Positions 44,157 to 52,578 are shown, counted from the first letter of the stretch. The stretch is 64,000 bases of DNA from Mesorhizobium sp. L2C084A000 (GCF_000502875.1 NZ_AYWX01000001.1:166527-230526), one strand, 5' to 3'. Made by a program: numbers and translations. Notes: generated from the sequence alone by a model not told the origin.

Positions 44157-45416
44157 TTAGGCTGGGTCCTCGGCGCCCTGCCTTGCCAGATAGCGCTGGT
44201 CGATTTCAGGCAGCGGCTCGCCTTGGAGCGTCGCCTCGAAGGCGCGCAGGCGCTTGTGGACCGATTGCAACTCGACGATGGTCGACCAGGAGGTGAGCAG
44301 AAATTGCAGCGAACCGGTCACCTTGCCGAACGCGTTCGAAATCTGATTCAGCGCGCCGAACGTTATCTTGTGCGCCACCAGCGAGGGACCGAGGATCAGC
44401 AGCGAGAAAATGTTGTCGGCCTGCAGGTAGGTGTAACGGACGACGTTGAAATAGATGTAGTGAAAATAGAGCCTGAAATAATTGTGACGAACATTCTCGA
44501 ACAGCTCGGCGGTGGTGGCCGGCTGGGCCCGGTCCGCATGATCCTCGCCGTAGACGAGTTCCTTGCGGTAGGCGGCTTCGACACGCTGGTTGCGGAACTG
44601 CAGCCCTGGAAGCTTCAGACCGGCAACCATGACCGAGATCGTCCCGAACAGACACCAGGCAAGGGCCGCGACAACCAATGGCTGCGGGATCGCGCCGATA
44701 ATCGGCAACTCGGTGATATGGGCCTGCAACTGGATCATGACCGGCAGGAATGCGATCAACGTCATGATCGACTGGACGAAGCTGGAGCCGAGATCTTCCA
44801 TGATCTGCGAGAACCGCATCGTGTCTTCCTGGATACGCTGCGAGGCACCCTCGATATGGCGCAGCCTGCCCCAGTTCTCGACGAAGTAGTTGTTCATCGC
44901 CGTGCGCCAACGGAAGATCCAGTGACTGACGATGAAGGCATTGACCACCTGCACATTCATGCCGACCAGCGCCAGCCACGAAAAATCGGCCAATCCGATA
45001 TAAAATTCGCTGTTGGTAGACTTTCCAGTCCCCGACATCAGGCCCTGCACATAGTCGAAGAAAGGCCCATACCAGGCGTTGACGGCGACACTGACCTGCA
45101 CATTGAAATAGATGAAGAACAGAATGACCGCGGTCATCAGGATCGACCAGCGCTGCCATGGATGCGGCGAATACCAACTCCAGAATGCATAGAAGACGAG
45201 CACGCAGAACGCGAAATAGAGATAGAACCAGAGGAACGGCTTCGATACGAGGATGGCGATGCCGATGAGGGGCGGCGCGCCGGCCGCGGCGGGCGGCAAT
45301 CCGAAAACCGCACCCAATTGTTCACCACCGAAGAACCAGAACAGGATCGCCGCAAGGCTCCAGACGGCGGCCGAAGTGAAAAAGAGCTTCGGCTGCGGGA
45401 AAAAGGATACGAACAC
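44157..45416 (-). CDS. bacA: BacA/SbmA-family peptide transporter
   Basis: A 419-residue inner-membrane protein of the SbmA/BacA family, which imports antimicrobial and nodule-specific cysteine-rich peptides and affects lipid A very-long-chain fatty acid modification. Family sequence: FWSWYSPHPWQRWSILMTAV near residue 78, FNVQVSVAVNAWYGPFFDYV near 104, NVQVVNAFIVSHWIFRWRTA near 153, NWGRLRHIEGASQRIQEDTM near 180, and ELQSVHKRLRAFEATLQGEP near the end. About seven membrane helices and no ATPase domain, so it is the proton-driven type. In rhizobia bacA is essential for bacteroid survival with IRLC legumes. GTG at 45416 has AGGA 10 bases upstream. Confidence 0.93.
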   Translation of the reverse strand: MFVSFFPQPKLFFTSAAVWSLAAILFWFFGGEQLGAVFGLPPAAAGAPPLIGIAILVSKPFLWFYLYFAFCVLVFYAFWSWYSPHPWQRWSILMTAVILFFIYFNVQVSVAVNAWYGPFFDYVQGLMSGTGKSTNSEFYIGLADFSWLALVGMNVQVVNAFIVSHWIFRWRTAMNNYFVENWGRLRHIEGASQRIQEDTMRFSQIMEDLGSSFVQSIMTLIAFLPVMIQLQAHITELPIIGAIPQPLVVAALAWCLFGTISVMVAGLKLPGLQFRNQRVEAAYRKELVYGEDHADRAQPATTAELFENVRHNYFRLYFHYIYFNVVRYTYLQADNIFSLLILGPSLVAHKITFGALNQISNAFGKVTGSLQFLLTSWSTIVELQSVHKRLRAFEATLQGEPLPEIDQRYLARQGAEDPA

Positions 45417-45529
45417 TGTGGCGAATTCCTCGATCTAGGCGCAAATCAGCTGACGACAGCGGGCATAAAGTCACACATTAGTGGGAAAGAAAATGCCCGT
45501 GCCCGATGCCCGGCACAGCAAGCCCACAA

Positions 45530-46690
45530 TCATGGCGATTTTGGCGCAGCCGACCATGTGATGGCGCCGGAGACGACCAGCATGGTTGCGGCGGTGATCG
45601 AGGCGAGGAAGAAATCGCCGGACATTTGCGCCAGAAATCCGGCTGCGACCGGACCGATGATCTGGCCAAGGCCGAACGCAGCCGTCATCAGGGCAAAGAT
45701 CCGCCGCGGCGCCTCTGGCGCCTGCTGCCGGGCGGCTTGCAGGCCAAATGCGGTGATGGCAATGAAGGTGCCGCCGAGCAGCACGCCGGCAAGCAGCGGC
45801 CCGGTGGCTCCGCCGATGGCGACGCTGGCGGTGACGCCGGCAACTTCGATGAAGCACGCCAGCGCATAGGCGGCATAGAGGCCGGTCCGGGCCGCGATCT
45901 TCTGCCAGAGCCAGACGGAGGGAAAGCCCGCAAGACCGGCGACCATCCACACCATGGCCTCGAAGATGCGGCTGCCGCCGCCTTGCCGAACGATGGCGAC
46001 CAGGAATGTCGCCGTCACCACATAGCCAAAGCCGAACAGGCCGTAGGCGATGATGACCTTGACCAACGACCGGTCCATCCGCAGTGCCGGCTCGCGGGTG
46101 ACTTCGCCGTTGCCGAGCGGACCCTCATTGACCAACAGAGTGACGAGGACGAAACCACAGGCCGAAATCGTCGCCGACCACAGCCAGCCTGCCGCCCAGC
46201 CCGAATGCTCGGCGACCAGCACCGCCATCATCGCCGCCGATGCCGCTATGCCGAGCCCGACGCCGCCGAAATGCCAGGCCTGCAGGTCGTTGCGGCCGGC
46301 AGCCGCGATATGGCTGAACACGATGCTGGCCATGAACACCATGACGAAGGCGCTGGCCAGACCGGCCAGAAAGCGGATGGCGAGAAAGGCCGCCATCGCT
46401 TCGGTCAGCCCCATCAGCGCGGCAAGGACCGCACTGGCGCCAAGCCCCGCCAGCATCAGCAGGCGCTCGCGCCCATGCGCCCAGCCGCCCGCCGCTGCCA
46501 ACGCGCCGACGAGGTAGCCGAGATAATTGGCCGACGCGATCCAGCCGGCATCGGCAGGCGACAGATGCAGTTCCTGCATCATCCCGGGCAGGATCGGCGT
46601 GTAGACGAAACGGCCGATGCCCATGGCAATCGCCATGGCAATCATGCCGGCGAGAGCGAAACGCAGCGCTGTCGAGGTGGCTGATGTCAT
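45530..46690 (-). CDS. YbfB/YjiJ-family MFS transporter
   Basis: A 386-residue 12-helix major-facilitator protein of the YbfB/YjiJ type. It begins LRFALAGMIAMAIAMGIGRF then VYTPILPGMMQELHLSPADA and WIASANYLGYLVGALAA, the signature of this group. Other pieces are HFGGVGLGIAASAAMMAVLV and FGFGYVVTATFLVAIVRQGG. The substrate is not known. ATG at 46690 is the family-typical start. The upstream region carries a small minus-strand frame (46804-47037) and then a LysR gene on the other strand, a possible regulator. Confidence 0.9.
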   Translation of the reverse strand: MTSATSTALRFALAGMIAMAIAMGIGRFVYTPILPGMMQELHLSPADAGWIASANYLGYLVGALAAAGGWAHGRERLLMLAGLGASAVLAALMGLTEAMAAFLAIRFLAGLASAFVMVFMASIVFSHIAAAGRNDLQAWHFGGVGLGIAASAAMMAVLVAEHSGWAAGWLWSATISACGFVLVTLLVNEGPLGNGEVTREPALRMDRSLVKVIIAYGLFGFGYVVTATFLVAIVRQGGGSRIFEAMVWMVAGLAGFPSVWLWQKIAARTGLYAAYALACFIEVAGVTASVAIGGATGPLLAGVLLGGTFIAITAFGLQAARQQAPEAPRRIFALMTAAFGLGQIIGPVAAGFLAQMSGDFFLASITAATMLVVSGAITWSAAPKSP

Positions 46691-46803
46691 TGCACTGCAC
46701 AATAAGTGCAGGGATCGCTGAAACAATCGCCATCTGTTGGGCCAGTGCGTACGCGGGACGTGCTCGCCTCGACTTTCCTCGAGCCGGAACGCTTGGCACC
46801 TGC

Positions 46804-47037
46804 TCAGCAGCGACCGCCGCCGCATAGTGAAACCGTCTCGTGCACTGTCCGCCGTGCCGTCAGCCTGAACGGCACATCGCCCAGTTCGCGCTCCGACATG
46901 GTGTTCAGCACCGGATGCGAAAGCGGATCGATCAGCCATCTCTGCGTTTCGCTGTCCTGGCGCGGCTCATGCGAAGTAGTCGCAGCGAAAAAGACCTTTA
47001 GCGATGACGACAATATCCTCAGCATTTCCGGCTCCAC
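46804..47037 (-). CDS. Possible small hypothetical protein
   Basis: A 77-residue frame (EPEMLRILSSSLKVFFAATT, SETQRWLIDPLSHPVLNTMS, ERELGDVPFRLTARR) starting at GTG 47037 with GGGAGAGA seven bases upstream. MSERELGDVPF faintly recalls DUF1127-type ends (LSDREL.D), but this is not enough for assignment. It lies between the YbfB-type MFS gene and the divergent LysR gene. Coding is plausible, not proven. Confidence 0.45.
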   Translation of the reverse strand: MEPEMLRILSSSLKVFFAATTSHEPRQDSETQRWLIDPLSHPVLNTMSERELGDVPFRLTARRTVHETVSLCGGGRC

Positions 47038-47119
47038 AGATCTGTCTCTCCCGAGAAAATCTGCCGTTTCGACATGCCTTTCAATTGAGATTTCAGCCGG
47101 ATCAGTTTAGAAAAACTCA

Positions 47120-48112
47120 ATGGCCATGCTCAACCGCGTCCATCTCAACGGCCTCCGCGCCGTCGAAACCGTTGCCCGTCTCGGATCGCTGGCGGCGGCG
47201 GCCGGTGAGCTCAACGTTTCCGTCAGCGCCGTCAGCCAACAGATCAGCCGTACCGAAAAACAGCTCGGCCAGGCGCTGTTCGAGCGAACGGCGAGCGGTC
47301 TGGTGCTGACCGAATTCGGCGCCGTCTTCGCGGCCCGCCTTGGTGCTGGATTTCGTGAGCTTTCACAGGCCGTGGCGCTGGCCGACGAGGCGACGCAATG
47401 CACATTGGTGGTTTCGGTGGCGCCGGCCTTTGCCTCGAAGTGGCTGTTGCCCAGGCTATCTCGCCACTTCGACCGGCATCCCAACGTGCTGCTGCGCATC
47501 GACGCTTCGGTGCGGCTGGCCAATCTCGATCACTCGGACATCGACATCGCCATCCGGCTCGGCGACGGCAAATGGCCTGGCGGGCGGGCGGAACTGCTCT
47601 TGGCGCAGGAAGTCTTCCCGGTCTGCGCGCCGGCGATCGCCCAAAAACTGAAGTCGATCGAGGACCTTGCCCAGACCTGCGCGATCACCGACGAGCGAGC
47701 GATGATCAACTGGGAAAGCTGGTTCGAGACAGCCGGCGTTCCACCCGTCACCTTCCTGAAGGGCGCGCGTTTCACAGACCCGATGCTGTGCCTGGAATCG
47801 GCAATCGCCGGCCACGGCGTGATGCTGGGCTGGCAATTGCTCGCCGCCGATGCGCTGGCCGATGGGCGGCTGGTGGCGCCGTTCGGAATCCGCGCCCAGA
47901 GCGGGCTCGGCTATTGGCTGGTGACCTCGTCCGTCAAGGCGGAAAGCCGCAAGGTCCGGGATTTCAAGCTCTGGATCAGGGAAGAGATCGAGGCAACCAT
48001 GGCGCGGTTCGGGTCCGCAAACCCAGCACCCGCCGGCGCGATCGCGGTGGAAAGCACCGCGCCGCCGCTCTATGGTAGGTCGGACATCAAACTACGACAG
48101 GCAGGATCATGA
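47120..48112 (+). CDS. LysR-family regulator (GcvA-like)
   Basis: A 330-residue LysR-type regulator of the GcvA/AmpR-like branch. The helix-turn-helix is NGLRAVETVARLGSLAAAAG then VSVSAVSQQISRTEKQLGQA, and the effector domain begins CTLVVSVAPAFASKWLLPRL near residue 93, a GcvA-branch hallmark. HSDIDIAIRLGDGKWPG and LESAIAGHGVMLGWQLLAAD follow. The C-terminus is about 30 residues longer than usual. Its stop overlaps the aminopeptidase start (ATGA), so the two are in one operon and the peptidase is a candidate target. Confidence 0.9.
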   Translation: MAMLNRVHLNGLRAVETVARLGSLAAAAGELNVSVSAVSQQISRTEKQLGQALFERTASGLVLTEFGAVFAARLGAGFRELSQAVALADEATQCTLVVSVAPAFASKWLLPRLSRHFDRHPNVLLRIDASVRLANLDHSDIDIAIRLGDGKWPGGRAELLLAQEVFPVCAPAIAQKLKSIEDLAQTCAITDERAMINWESWFETAGVPPVTFLKGARFTDPMLCLESAIAGHGVMLGWQLLAADALADGRLVAPFGIRAQSGLGYWLVTSSVKAESRKVRDFKLWIREEIEATMARFGSANPAPAGAIAVESTAPPLYGRSDIKLRQAGS

Positions 48113-49365
48113 CCACACATTCGCGCGGCGTTTCCGCATCGATCGACCCGGTGAAGCTCGACAGGCTGGCGGAAGTCGCCATCAAGGTCGGGCTGCAATT
48201 GCAGCCAGGACAGGATCTGGTGCTGACCTCATCGATCGCGGCACTGCCGTTGACCAGGCGGATCGTCGAGCATGCCTACAAGGCCGGCGCCGGGCTGGTG
48301 ACGCCGATCTTCAACGATGACGAGATGACGCTGGCCCGCTACCGTTTCGGCGCCGACGCGAGCTTCGACCGCGCCGCCGGCTGGCTTTATGAGGGCATGG
48401 CGAAAGCCTTTGCCAACAATGCGGCGCGGCTTGCCGTGCGCGGCGAGGATCCGTCGCTGTTGTCGGCACAGGACCCGGCGAAAGTGGCGCGCGCCAACAA
48501 GGCGAATTCGATGGCCTACCAGCCGGCGCTGGAAAAGATCACCGGCTTCGACATCAACTGGAACATCGTCGCCTATCCGGACCTCGCCTGGGCCAGACAG
48601 GTCTTCCCCGGCGATGCCGACGACGTTGCCGTGGTGAAGCTTGCCGATGCCATCTTCGCCGCCTCGCGGGTCGATGTGGAGGACCCGATCGGCAACTGGA
48701 AAGCGCACAACGCAGCGCTGCGCAGCCGCACCGAATGGCTCAACGGCCATAATTTCCATGCGCTGCATTTCACCGGGCCAGGCACCGACCTGACCGTTGG
48801 GCTGGCGGACGGCCATGAATGGATGGGCGGCGCCTCGACCGCCAAGAACGGCATCACCTGCAACCCCAACATCCCGACCGAGGAGGTCTTCACCACGCCG
48901 CACGCAAGGCGGGTCGAGGGTCATGTTTCCTCGACCAAGCCGCTGTCCTACCAGGGCACGCTGATCGACGACATTTCGGTGCGTTTCGAAGAAGGCAGGA
49001 TCGTCGAGGCCAAGGCATCGAAGGGCGAGGACGTGCTGAAGAAGGTGCTCGATACGGATGAGGGCGCGCGCCGCCTCGGCGAGGTGGCGCTGGTGCCACA
49101 TTCCTCGCCGATCTCGGCGAGCGGGCTGTTGTTCTTCAACACGCTGTTCGATGAGAACGCCGCCTGCCACATCGCGCTCGGCCAGTGCTATTCGAAGTGC
49201 TTCGTCGACGGCGCCTCGCTCAGCCAGGACGAGATCGCGGCGCGCGGCGGCAACAAGAGTTTAATCCACATCGACTGGATGATCGGCTCGGACAAGATCG
49301 ACATCGATGGCGTTCACAAGGACGGCGCCCGCGTGCCCGTCATGCGCAAGGGCGAGTGGGCCTGA
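48109..49365 (+). CDS. M29-family aminopeptidase
   Basis: A 418-residue thermophilic-aminopeptidase (peptidase M29) type metallopeptidase that removes N-terminal residues in the cytoplasm. Metal-site segments: NPNIPTEEVFTTPHARRVEG near residue 248, KASKGEDVLKKVLDTDEGAR near 303 with LGEVALVPHSSPISASGLLF following, NTLFDENAACHIALGQCY near 345, and KSLIHIDWMIGSDKIDIDG near 383. Start ATG 48109 overlaps the LysR stop by four bases. DUF488 follows 19 bases later. Confidence 0.92.
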   Translation: MTTHSRGVSASIDPVKLDRLAEVAIKVGLQLQPGQDLVLTSSIAALPLTRRIVEHAYKAGAGLVTPIFNDDEMTLARYRFGADASFDRAAGWLYEGMAKAFANNAARLAVRGEDPSLLSAQDPAKVARANKANSMAYQPALEKITGFDINWNIVAYPDLAWARQVFPGDADDVAVVKLADAIFAASRVDVEDPIGNWKAHNAALRSRTEWLNGHNFHALHFTGPGTDLTVGLADGHEWMGGASTAKNGITCNPNIPTEEVFTTPHARRVEGHVSSTKPLSYQGTLIDDISVRFEEGRIVEAKASKGEDVLKKVLDTDEGARRLGEVALVPHSSPISASGLLFFNTLFDENAACHIALGQCYSKCFVDGASLSQDEIAARGGNKSLIHIDWMIGSDKIDIDGVHKDGARVPVMRKGEWA

Positions 49366-49384
49366 CCCGCTTACGGAGGGTCCG

Positions 49385-49741
49385 ATGGCCTTCGACCTAG
49401 CGGTCAAGCGTATCTACGAGCCACCCGCGCCCGATGACGGGCAACGGGTTCTGGTCGACCGAATCTGGCCACGCGGCGTCAGCAAGGAGGACGCCGCGCT
49501 GGCGCTGTGGCTGAAGGACATCGCGCCGAGCGACGATCTGCGCAAATGGTTCGGCCATGAGGCGGCGCGCTGGGCTGAGTTTCAGAAGCAGTACCGAGTT
49601 GAGTTGGACGGGAATGAATATGCGGTGGGTGAATTGCGCGGCCTGCTTCGCCACGGCAAGGTGACACTGCTCTACGGCGCGCATGATGAGAAGCACAACA
49701 ATGCGGTGGCGCTGGCGGCATTTCTCAGAAAGACGGATTGA
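49385..49741 (+). CDS. DUF488 family protein
   Basis: A 118-residue protein with the DUF488 signature: VLVDRIWPRGVSKEDAALAL near residue 22, LKDIAPSDDLRKWFGHEAAR near 43, and VTLLYGAHDEKHNNAVALAA near 93. The family is small, widespread and of unknown function (some members resemble uroporphyrin-III C-methyltransferase annotations, which is not supported). ATG at 49385 has ACGGAGGG upstream. It is probably in the operon with the aminopeptidase. Confidence 0.88.
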   Translation: MAFDLAVKRIYEPPAPDDGQRVLVDRIWPRGVSKEDAALALWLKDIAPSDDLRKWFGHEAARWAEFQKQYRVELDGNEYAVGELRGLLRHGKVTLLYGAHDEKHNNAVALAAFLRKTD

Positions 49742-49775
49742 AGGGCGCCCACAATCTGTAAGGTCGGCGATTGGC

Positions 49776-49833
49776 CAATCTCCCCCCTTGCGGGGGAGAT
49801 GCCCGGCAGGGCAGAGGGGGGTGCTGTCCCGCC
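49776..49833 (+). repeat. Palindromic repeat, intergenic half-element 3
   Basis: CAATCTCCCCCCTTGCGGGG, GAGATGCCCGGCAGGGCAGA and GGGGGGTGCTGTCCCGCC form an arm of the glyS-type repeat, 35 bases after the DUF488 gene. Its inverted partner is at 49891-49943. Confidence 0.8.
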
Positions 49834-49890
49834 GACCTGTCAGCCAATCACCGGCCAAATTCTGAGACGAACAGTCAAAGGGTGGCGATC

Positions 49891-49943
49891 CTTCACACCC
49901 CCCTCTGGCCTGCCGGCCATCCCCCGCAAGGGGGGAGATTGGC
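49891..49943 (-). repeat. Palindromic repeat, intergenic half-element 4
   Basis: CTTCACACCCCCCTCTGGCC, TGCCGGCCATCCCCCGCAAG and GGGGGAGATTGG are the inverted partner of 49776-49833. Together they form a composite of about 170 bases between the convergent DUF488 and ArsC-like genes. Confidence 0.8.
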
Positions 49944-49963
49944 AGCGTCGCCTTCTCGCTACG

Positions 49964-50311
49964 CTACTTCACCGCCGCCTGATAAACATCAGCCTTGAAC
50001 CCCACCAGAATCCGATCACCGACCTCCAGCACCGGCCGCTTGATCACGGTCGGCTTGGCCAGCATCAACGCCTTGGCCTTCTTTTCATCCAGGCCCTGCT
50101 TGTCCTTTTCCGCCAGTTCGCGAAACGTCGTACTCGCCTTGTTGAGCAGCTTTTCCCAGCCGACCTTGCCAACCCAGCCGTCAAGACGCTTGGCGTCCAG
50201 CCCCTCTGCCCTGAAATCGTGAAAACGGTAGGAAACATCATGGCCCTCCAGCCAGACGCGCGCCTTCTTGACGGTGTCGCAGGTGGTGATGCCGTAGATG
50301 ATGATCGTCAA
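49964..50311 (-). CDS. ArsC/Spx-family protein (YffB-like)
   Basis: A 115-residue thioredoxin-fold protein of the ArsC family. IIIYGITTCDTVKKARVWLE holds the single active-site cysteine (residue 11), RFHDFRAEGLDAKRLDGWV follows, and KPTVIKRPVLEVGDRILVGF near 85 carries the conserved cis-proline region (IKRPVL). This is the YffB-type subgroup (CD-TVKKA rather than C-x2-C of Spx), which is not known to reduce arsenate. The rest of an ars operon is absent. Function uncertain. Confidence 0.88.
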   Translation of the reverse strand: MTIIIYGITTCDTVKKARVWLEGHDVSYRFHDFRAEGLDAKRLDGWVGKVGWEKLLNKASTTFRELAEKDKQGLDEKKAKALMLAKPTVIKRPVLEVGDRILVGFKADVYQAAVK

Positions 50312-50404
50312 AACAGCGGCCCTTCCGATTTCGAATCTGACCGCAGATTAAGGAGCTCTGCGCGCTTTGCCAGCGGTCGCACCGGTGTCCCAGTGTTTTT
50401 GGGC

Positions 50405-50433
50405 TTGTCAACACTAAGGAATTTTCCTAAGTA
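50405..50433 (+). promoter_or_regulatory. Promoter with embedded palindromic operator for arsR-SRPBCC
   Basis: TTGTCA (50405-50410) and TAAGTA (50428-50433) are 17 bases apart. Between and overlapping them is ACTAAGGAATTTTCCTAAGT (50413-50432), whose core AGGAA-TT-TTCCT is a perfect palindrome. A dimeric ArsR repressor there would block RNA polymerase; it lies 37 bases before the regulator start. Confidence 0.7.
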
Positions 50434-50469
50434 TTTTTGAGCCGCTTTCGACGACACCCGGGATGACCA

Positions 50470-50826
50470 ATGACAAGCCTTCAGACCACAACTCCGAGCC
50501 GTCCACCGATCGACGGCATCTTTCGCGCACTGTCCGATCCGACGCGGCGACGCGTGGTGGAGCGGCTGAACCGCAGCCCTGCCTCGGTCAGCGAGCTTGC
50601 CCAACCGTTCGACATGGCCCTGCCCTCCTTCATCGAACATCTCAAAATCCTCGAAGGTTGCGGGCTGGTGCGCTCGCAAAAGACCGGCCGGGTCAGGACC
50701 TATCAACTGGCACCCGAGCCGCTGAAGCTTGCCGAAAACTGGCTGGCCGAACAGCGCACGCTGTGGGAGCGCCGCCTCGACCAGTTCGACGCCTATGTGA
50801 TGACCCTCCAGGAGACAGAAAAATGA
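50470..50826 (+). CDS. ArsR/SmtB-family repressor
   Basis: A 118-residue winged-helix regulator: [20 protein letters not shown] near residue 16, [20 protein letters not shown] near 39 (recognition helix), and [20 protein letters not shown] (wing) near 68. No Cys-based metal motif (CxC) is present, so it belongs to the non-metal ArsR group that usually travels with SRPBCC proteins. The downstream SRPBCC gene overlaps it by four bases (ATGA). An operator-like palindrome sits in the promoter, suggesting autorepression. Confidence 0.92.
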   Translation: MTSLQTTTPSRPPIDGIFRALSDPTRRRVVERLNRSPASVSELAQPFDMALPSFIEHLKILEGCGLVRSQKTGRVRTYQLAPEPLKLAENWLAEQRTLWERRLDQFDAYVMTLQETEK

Positions 50827-51302
50827 TCTATCCCCTCAAGCCGGATCCCAGGCTGGACCTCGTGCTGGAGCGCGTCATCGATGCGCCGCGCGAATTGCTG
50901 TGGCGCGCCTTGACGACGCCTGAGCATGTCAAGCAATGGTTCACGCCTAGGCCTTGGATGATCACCGACTGCGAGATCGACCTCAGGCCGGGCGGTCTGT
51001 TCCGGACGCGCATGCAGTCGCCCGACGGCAATGAGGTCAACGACCGCCATTGCTGCTATCTCGAAATCGTGCCGAACGAGCGGCTGGTGTGGACGGATGC
51101 ATTGTTGCCGGGTTACCGGCCGTCAGGGGAACCCTTCATCACCGCTGTCATTTCCTTGCAGCCGGACGGCAAGGGCACGCGCTACACCGCCACCGCCATC
51201 CATGGCGACGAGGCGACCCGCAACAACCATGAAGAGATGGGTTTCTTCGACGGCTGGGGCACGGTGGCCGATCAGCTTGCGCAGTACGTGAAGACCATTT
51301 GA
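50823..51302 (+). CDS. SRPBCC (AHSA1-like) domain protein
   Basis: A 159-residue START/Bet v1-like small-molecule-binding protein of the activator-of-Hsp90-homologue-1 type: [20 protein letters not shown] near residue 12, [20 protein letters not shown], and [20 protein letters not shown] at the end. ArsR-SRPBCC pairs are very common; the SRPBCC protein probably senses or handles the inducer. It is translationally coupled to the regulator and followed by a strong terminator. Confidence 0.92.
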   Translation: MIYPLKPDPRLDLVLERVIDAPRELLWRALTTPEHVKQWFTPRPWMITDCEIDLRPGGLFRTRMQSPDGNEVNDRHCCYLEIVPNERLVWTDALLPGYRPSGEPFITAVISLQPDGKGTRYTATAIHGDEATRNNHEEMGFFDGWGTVADQLAQYVKTI

Positions 51303-51310
51303 GCCTCTCA

Positions 51311-51353
51311 CATGGCGGCCTGGGACATCGTCCCGGCCGCCATGCTTATTTTT
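51311..51353 (+). terminator. Rho-independent terminator of arsR-SRPBCC operon
   Basis: CATGGCGGCC (51311-51320) pairs perfectly with GGCCGCCATG (51335-51344), followed by CTTATTTTTC. It lies 8 bases after the SRPBCC stop. Confidence 0.9.
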
Positions 51354-51405
51354 CAACCTTCAGCGACGAGACCGAGCTCCCGCAAGCCGATGGTATTTCA
51401 CGGCC

Positions 51406-51759
51406 TCAATAATAGAAGCGCTCTTCGGTGATCTTGCCGTTTTTGACCGTGTAGAGGCCAACTTCATCCATGGTGACACGCTCGCCGGTAGCCTTGGGCG
51501 TTATGTCGAACTTGAAGCGCACCGCGAACTGGTCTCCGTTGACGTAGGGGCCCTCGACCGAGCCGCCATGCACTTCATTGTTCTCCTGCCACCATTGGCC
51601 CTTCTGCCTGAGCGCCTCCTTGCCATGGGAGATGGCCATCGGCCCCGCCATGGCTTCGAGACTGATTATATCATCGGCGTTGTACTTCTCGGCAGCAGCT
51701 TCGTTATCGCCCTGCTTGAGCAGCTCGGTGAAATCCTTGGCAATTTCCGCGATGGTCAT
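51406..51759 (-). CDS. SnoaL-like (NTF2-fold) protein
   Basis: A 117-residue protein of the NTF2/SnoaL-like fold: MTIAEIAKDFTELLKQGDNE, AAAEKYNADDIISLEAMAGP, HGKEALRQKGQWWQEN, and the C-terminal strands FKFDITPKATGERVTMDEVG then LYTVKNGKITEERFYY. Such proteins are ligand binders or cyclases; no activity can be named. ATG at 51759 has CGAGGAAT upstream; the frame extends to 51840 without family sequence. Standing alone. Confidence 0.85.
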   Translation of the reverse strand: MTIAEIAKDFTELLKQGDNEAAAEKYNADDIISLEAMAGPMAISHGKEALRQKGQWWQENNEVHGGSVEGPYVNGDQFAVRFKFDITPKATGERVTMDEVGLYTVKNGKITEERFYY

Positions 51760-51846
51760 TTGTATTCCTCGTGTCAGACGCACTGCAAATGGGGAACAGC
51801 TTGCTGGCCTGCCATCGTCGGAACGTGCGGTAGCTGACAATCCGTG

Positions 51847-52488
51847 TCAGGACGGATCGCCCAGCTTGCGAACTATGATGCCACATGGCAAAGGCCAACG
51901 ATCCAGGAAGAGGTATTTTGTCAGGCCGCGCAGGCTGTGAACAAAGATGAAGTCATGGGCAACGAAGCTGATCGGTTCGATGGGCTGCCGAGAGATGAAC
52001 TTTTGATCGTAGGCAAGTGTCAGATGCGGAACGAAATGATCCGACGCTTTGAGCCCATTCCTGAGCATCTCGACACCAAGCAATTTGTGAAGTTCAAAAA
52101 CCGGTCCATCATCGGCGAGAAGCACAAATGGGCGATGAGGTGGCCTGCCCCTTGTTGCCGGGCGACCGGGAAAGCTGCCGACGTGGCCAAACGTGACCTC
52201 GAAAGCAGGCATGTGGACACGCTGACCCGATCTAGATCCCGCAAAGACGGTCCTGGACCGTAACCGCTTGTAGTCGCCGGCATGTTGCAGGCTCGGATGG
52301 AACCGTTCAACCGACAGCAGCGATTCACCGACTTCATGTCGATGACAAAGCTGGGTCTGCAGATTGGCGAATGAACCATAGTCCTTCGGCTGCAAGAACA
52401 ACCCGAAGAAGGCACGATCCGGCCGCTTCGGTTGCCACGGAGGCTCTGGTATGCCGAAATCGAATTCACCTTGCCGATACATACTCAT
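51847..52488 (-). CDS. 2'-5' RNA ligase/LigT-like phosphoesterase family protein
   Basis: A 213-residue protein of the 2H phosphoesterase superfamily. The two His motifs are seen as RFHPSLQHAGD near residue 79 (H-P-S, a variant of HxT) and HFVPHLTLAYDQKF near 168 (HLT). RAFFGLFLQPKDYGSFANLQ at the N-terminal side and SFVAHDFIFVHSLRG near the end are typical of rhizobial members. These proteins handle 2',3'-cyclic or 2'-5' phosphodiesters of RNA. ATG at 52488 or 52482; the ribosome-binding site is weak. GC and codon use are slightly lower than neighbours. Confidence 0.82.
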   Translation of the reverse strand: MSMYRQGEFDFGIPEPPWQPKRPDRAFFGLFLQPKDYGSFANLQTQLCHRHEVGESLLSVERFHPSLQHAGDYKRLRSRTVFAGSRSGQRVHMPAFEVTFGHVGSFPGRPATRGRPPHRPFVLLADDGPVFELHKLLGVEMLRNGLKASDHFVPHLTLAYDQKFISRQPIEPISFVAHDFIFVHSLRGLTKYLFLDRWPLPCGIIVRKLGDPS

Positions 52489-52578
52489 ACGCCCGGCGAA
52501 GAACGCTCCTGTTTCTCGTCTACGATTAGAACAAAACAGGAACAACTCTTGGAGTCAAGCGTGAATTTGGTCGATGAA

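Noticed and set aside
14307-49943. Possible CRISPR-like repeats (several similar hairpin repeats)
   Set aside because: Copies are far apart, differ in orientation, lack regular spacers and no cas genes are present; they are dispersed palindromic elements.
49964-50311. Arsenate reductase as part of an arsenic-resistance operon with arsR
   Set aside because: The ArsC-like protein is of the YffB type, and the nearby ArsR lacks a metal motif, is on the other strand and is paired with an SRPBCC gene; no arsenite exporter is present.
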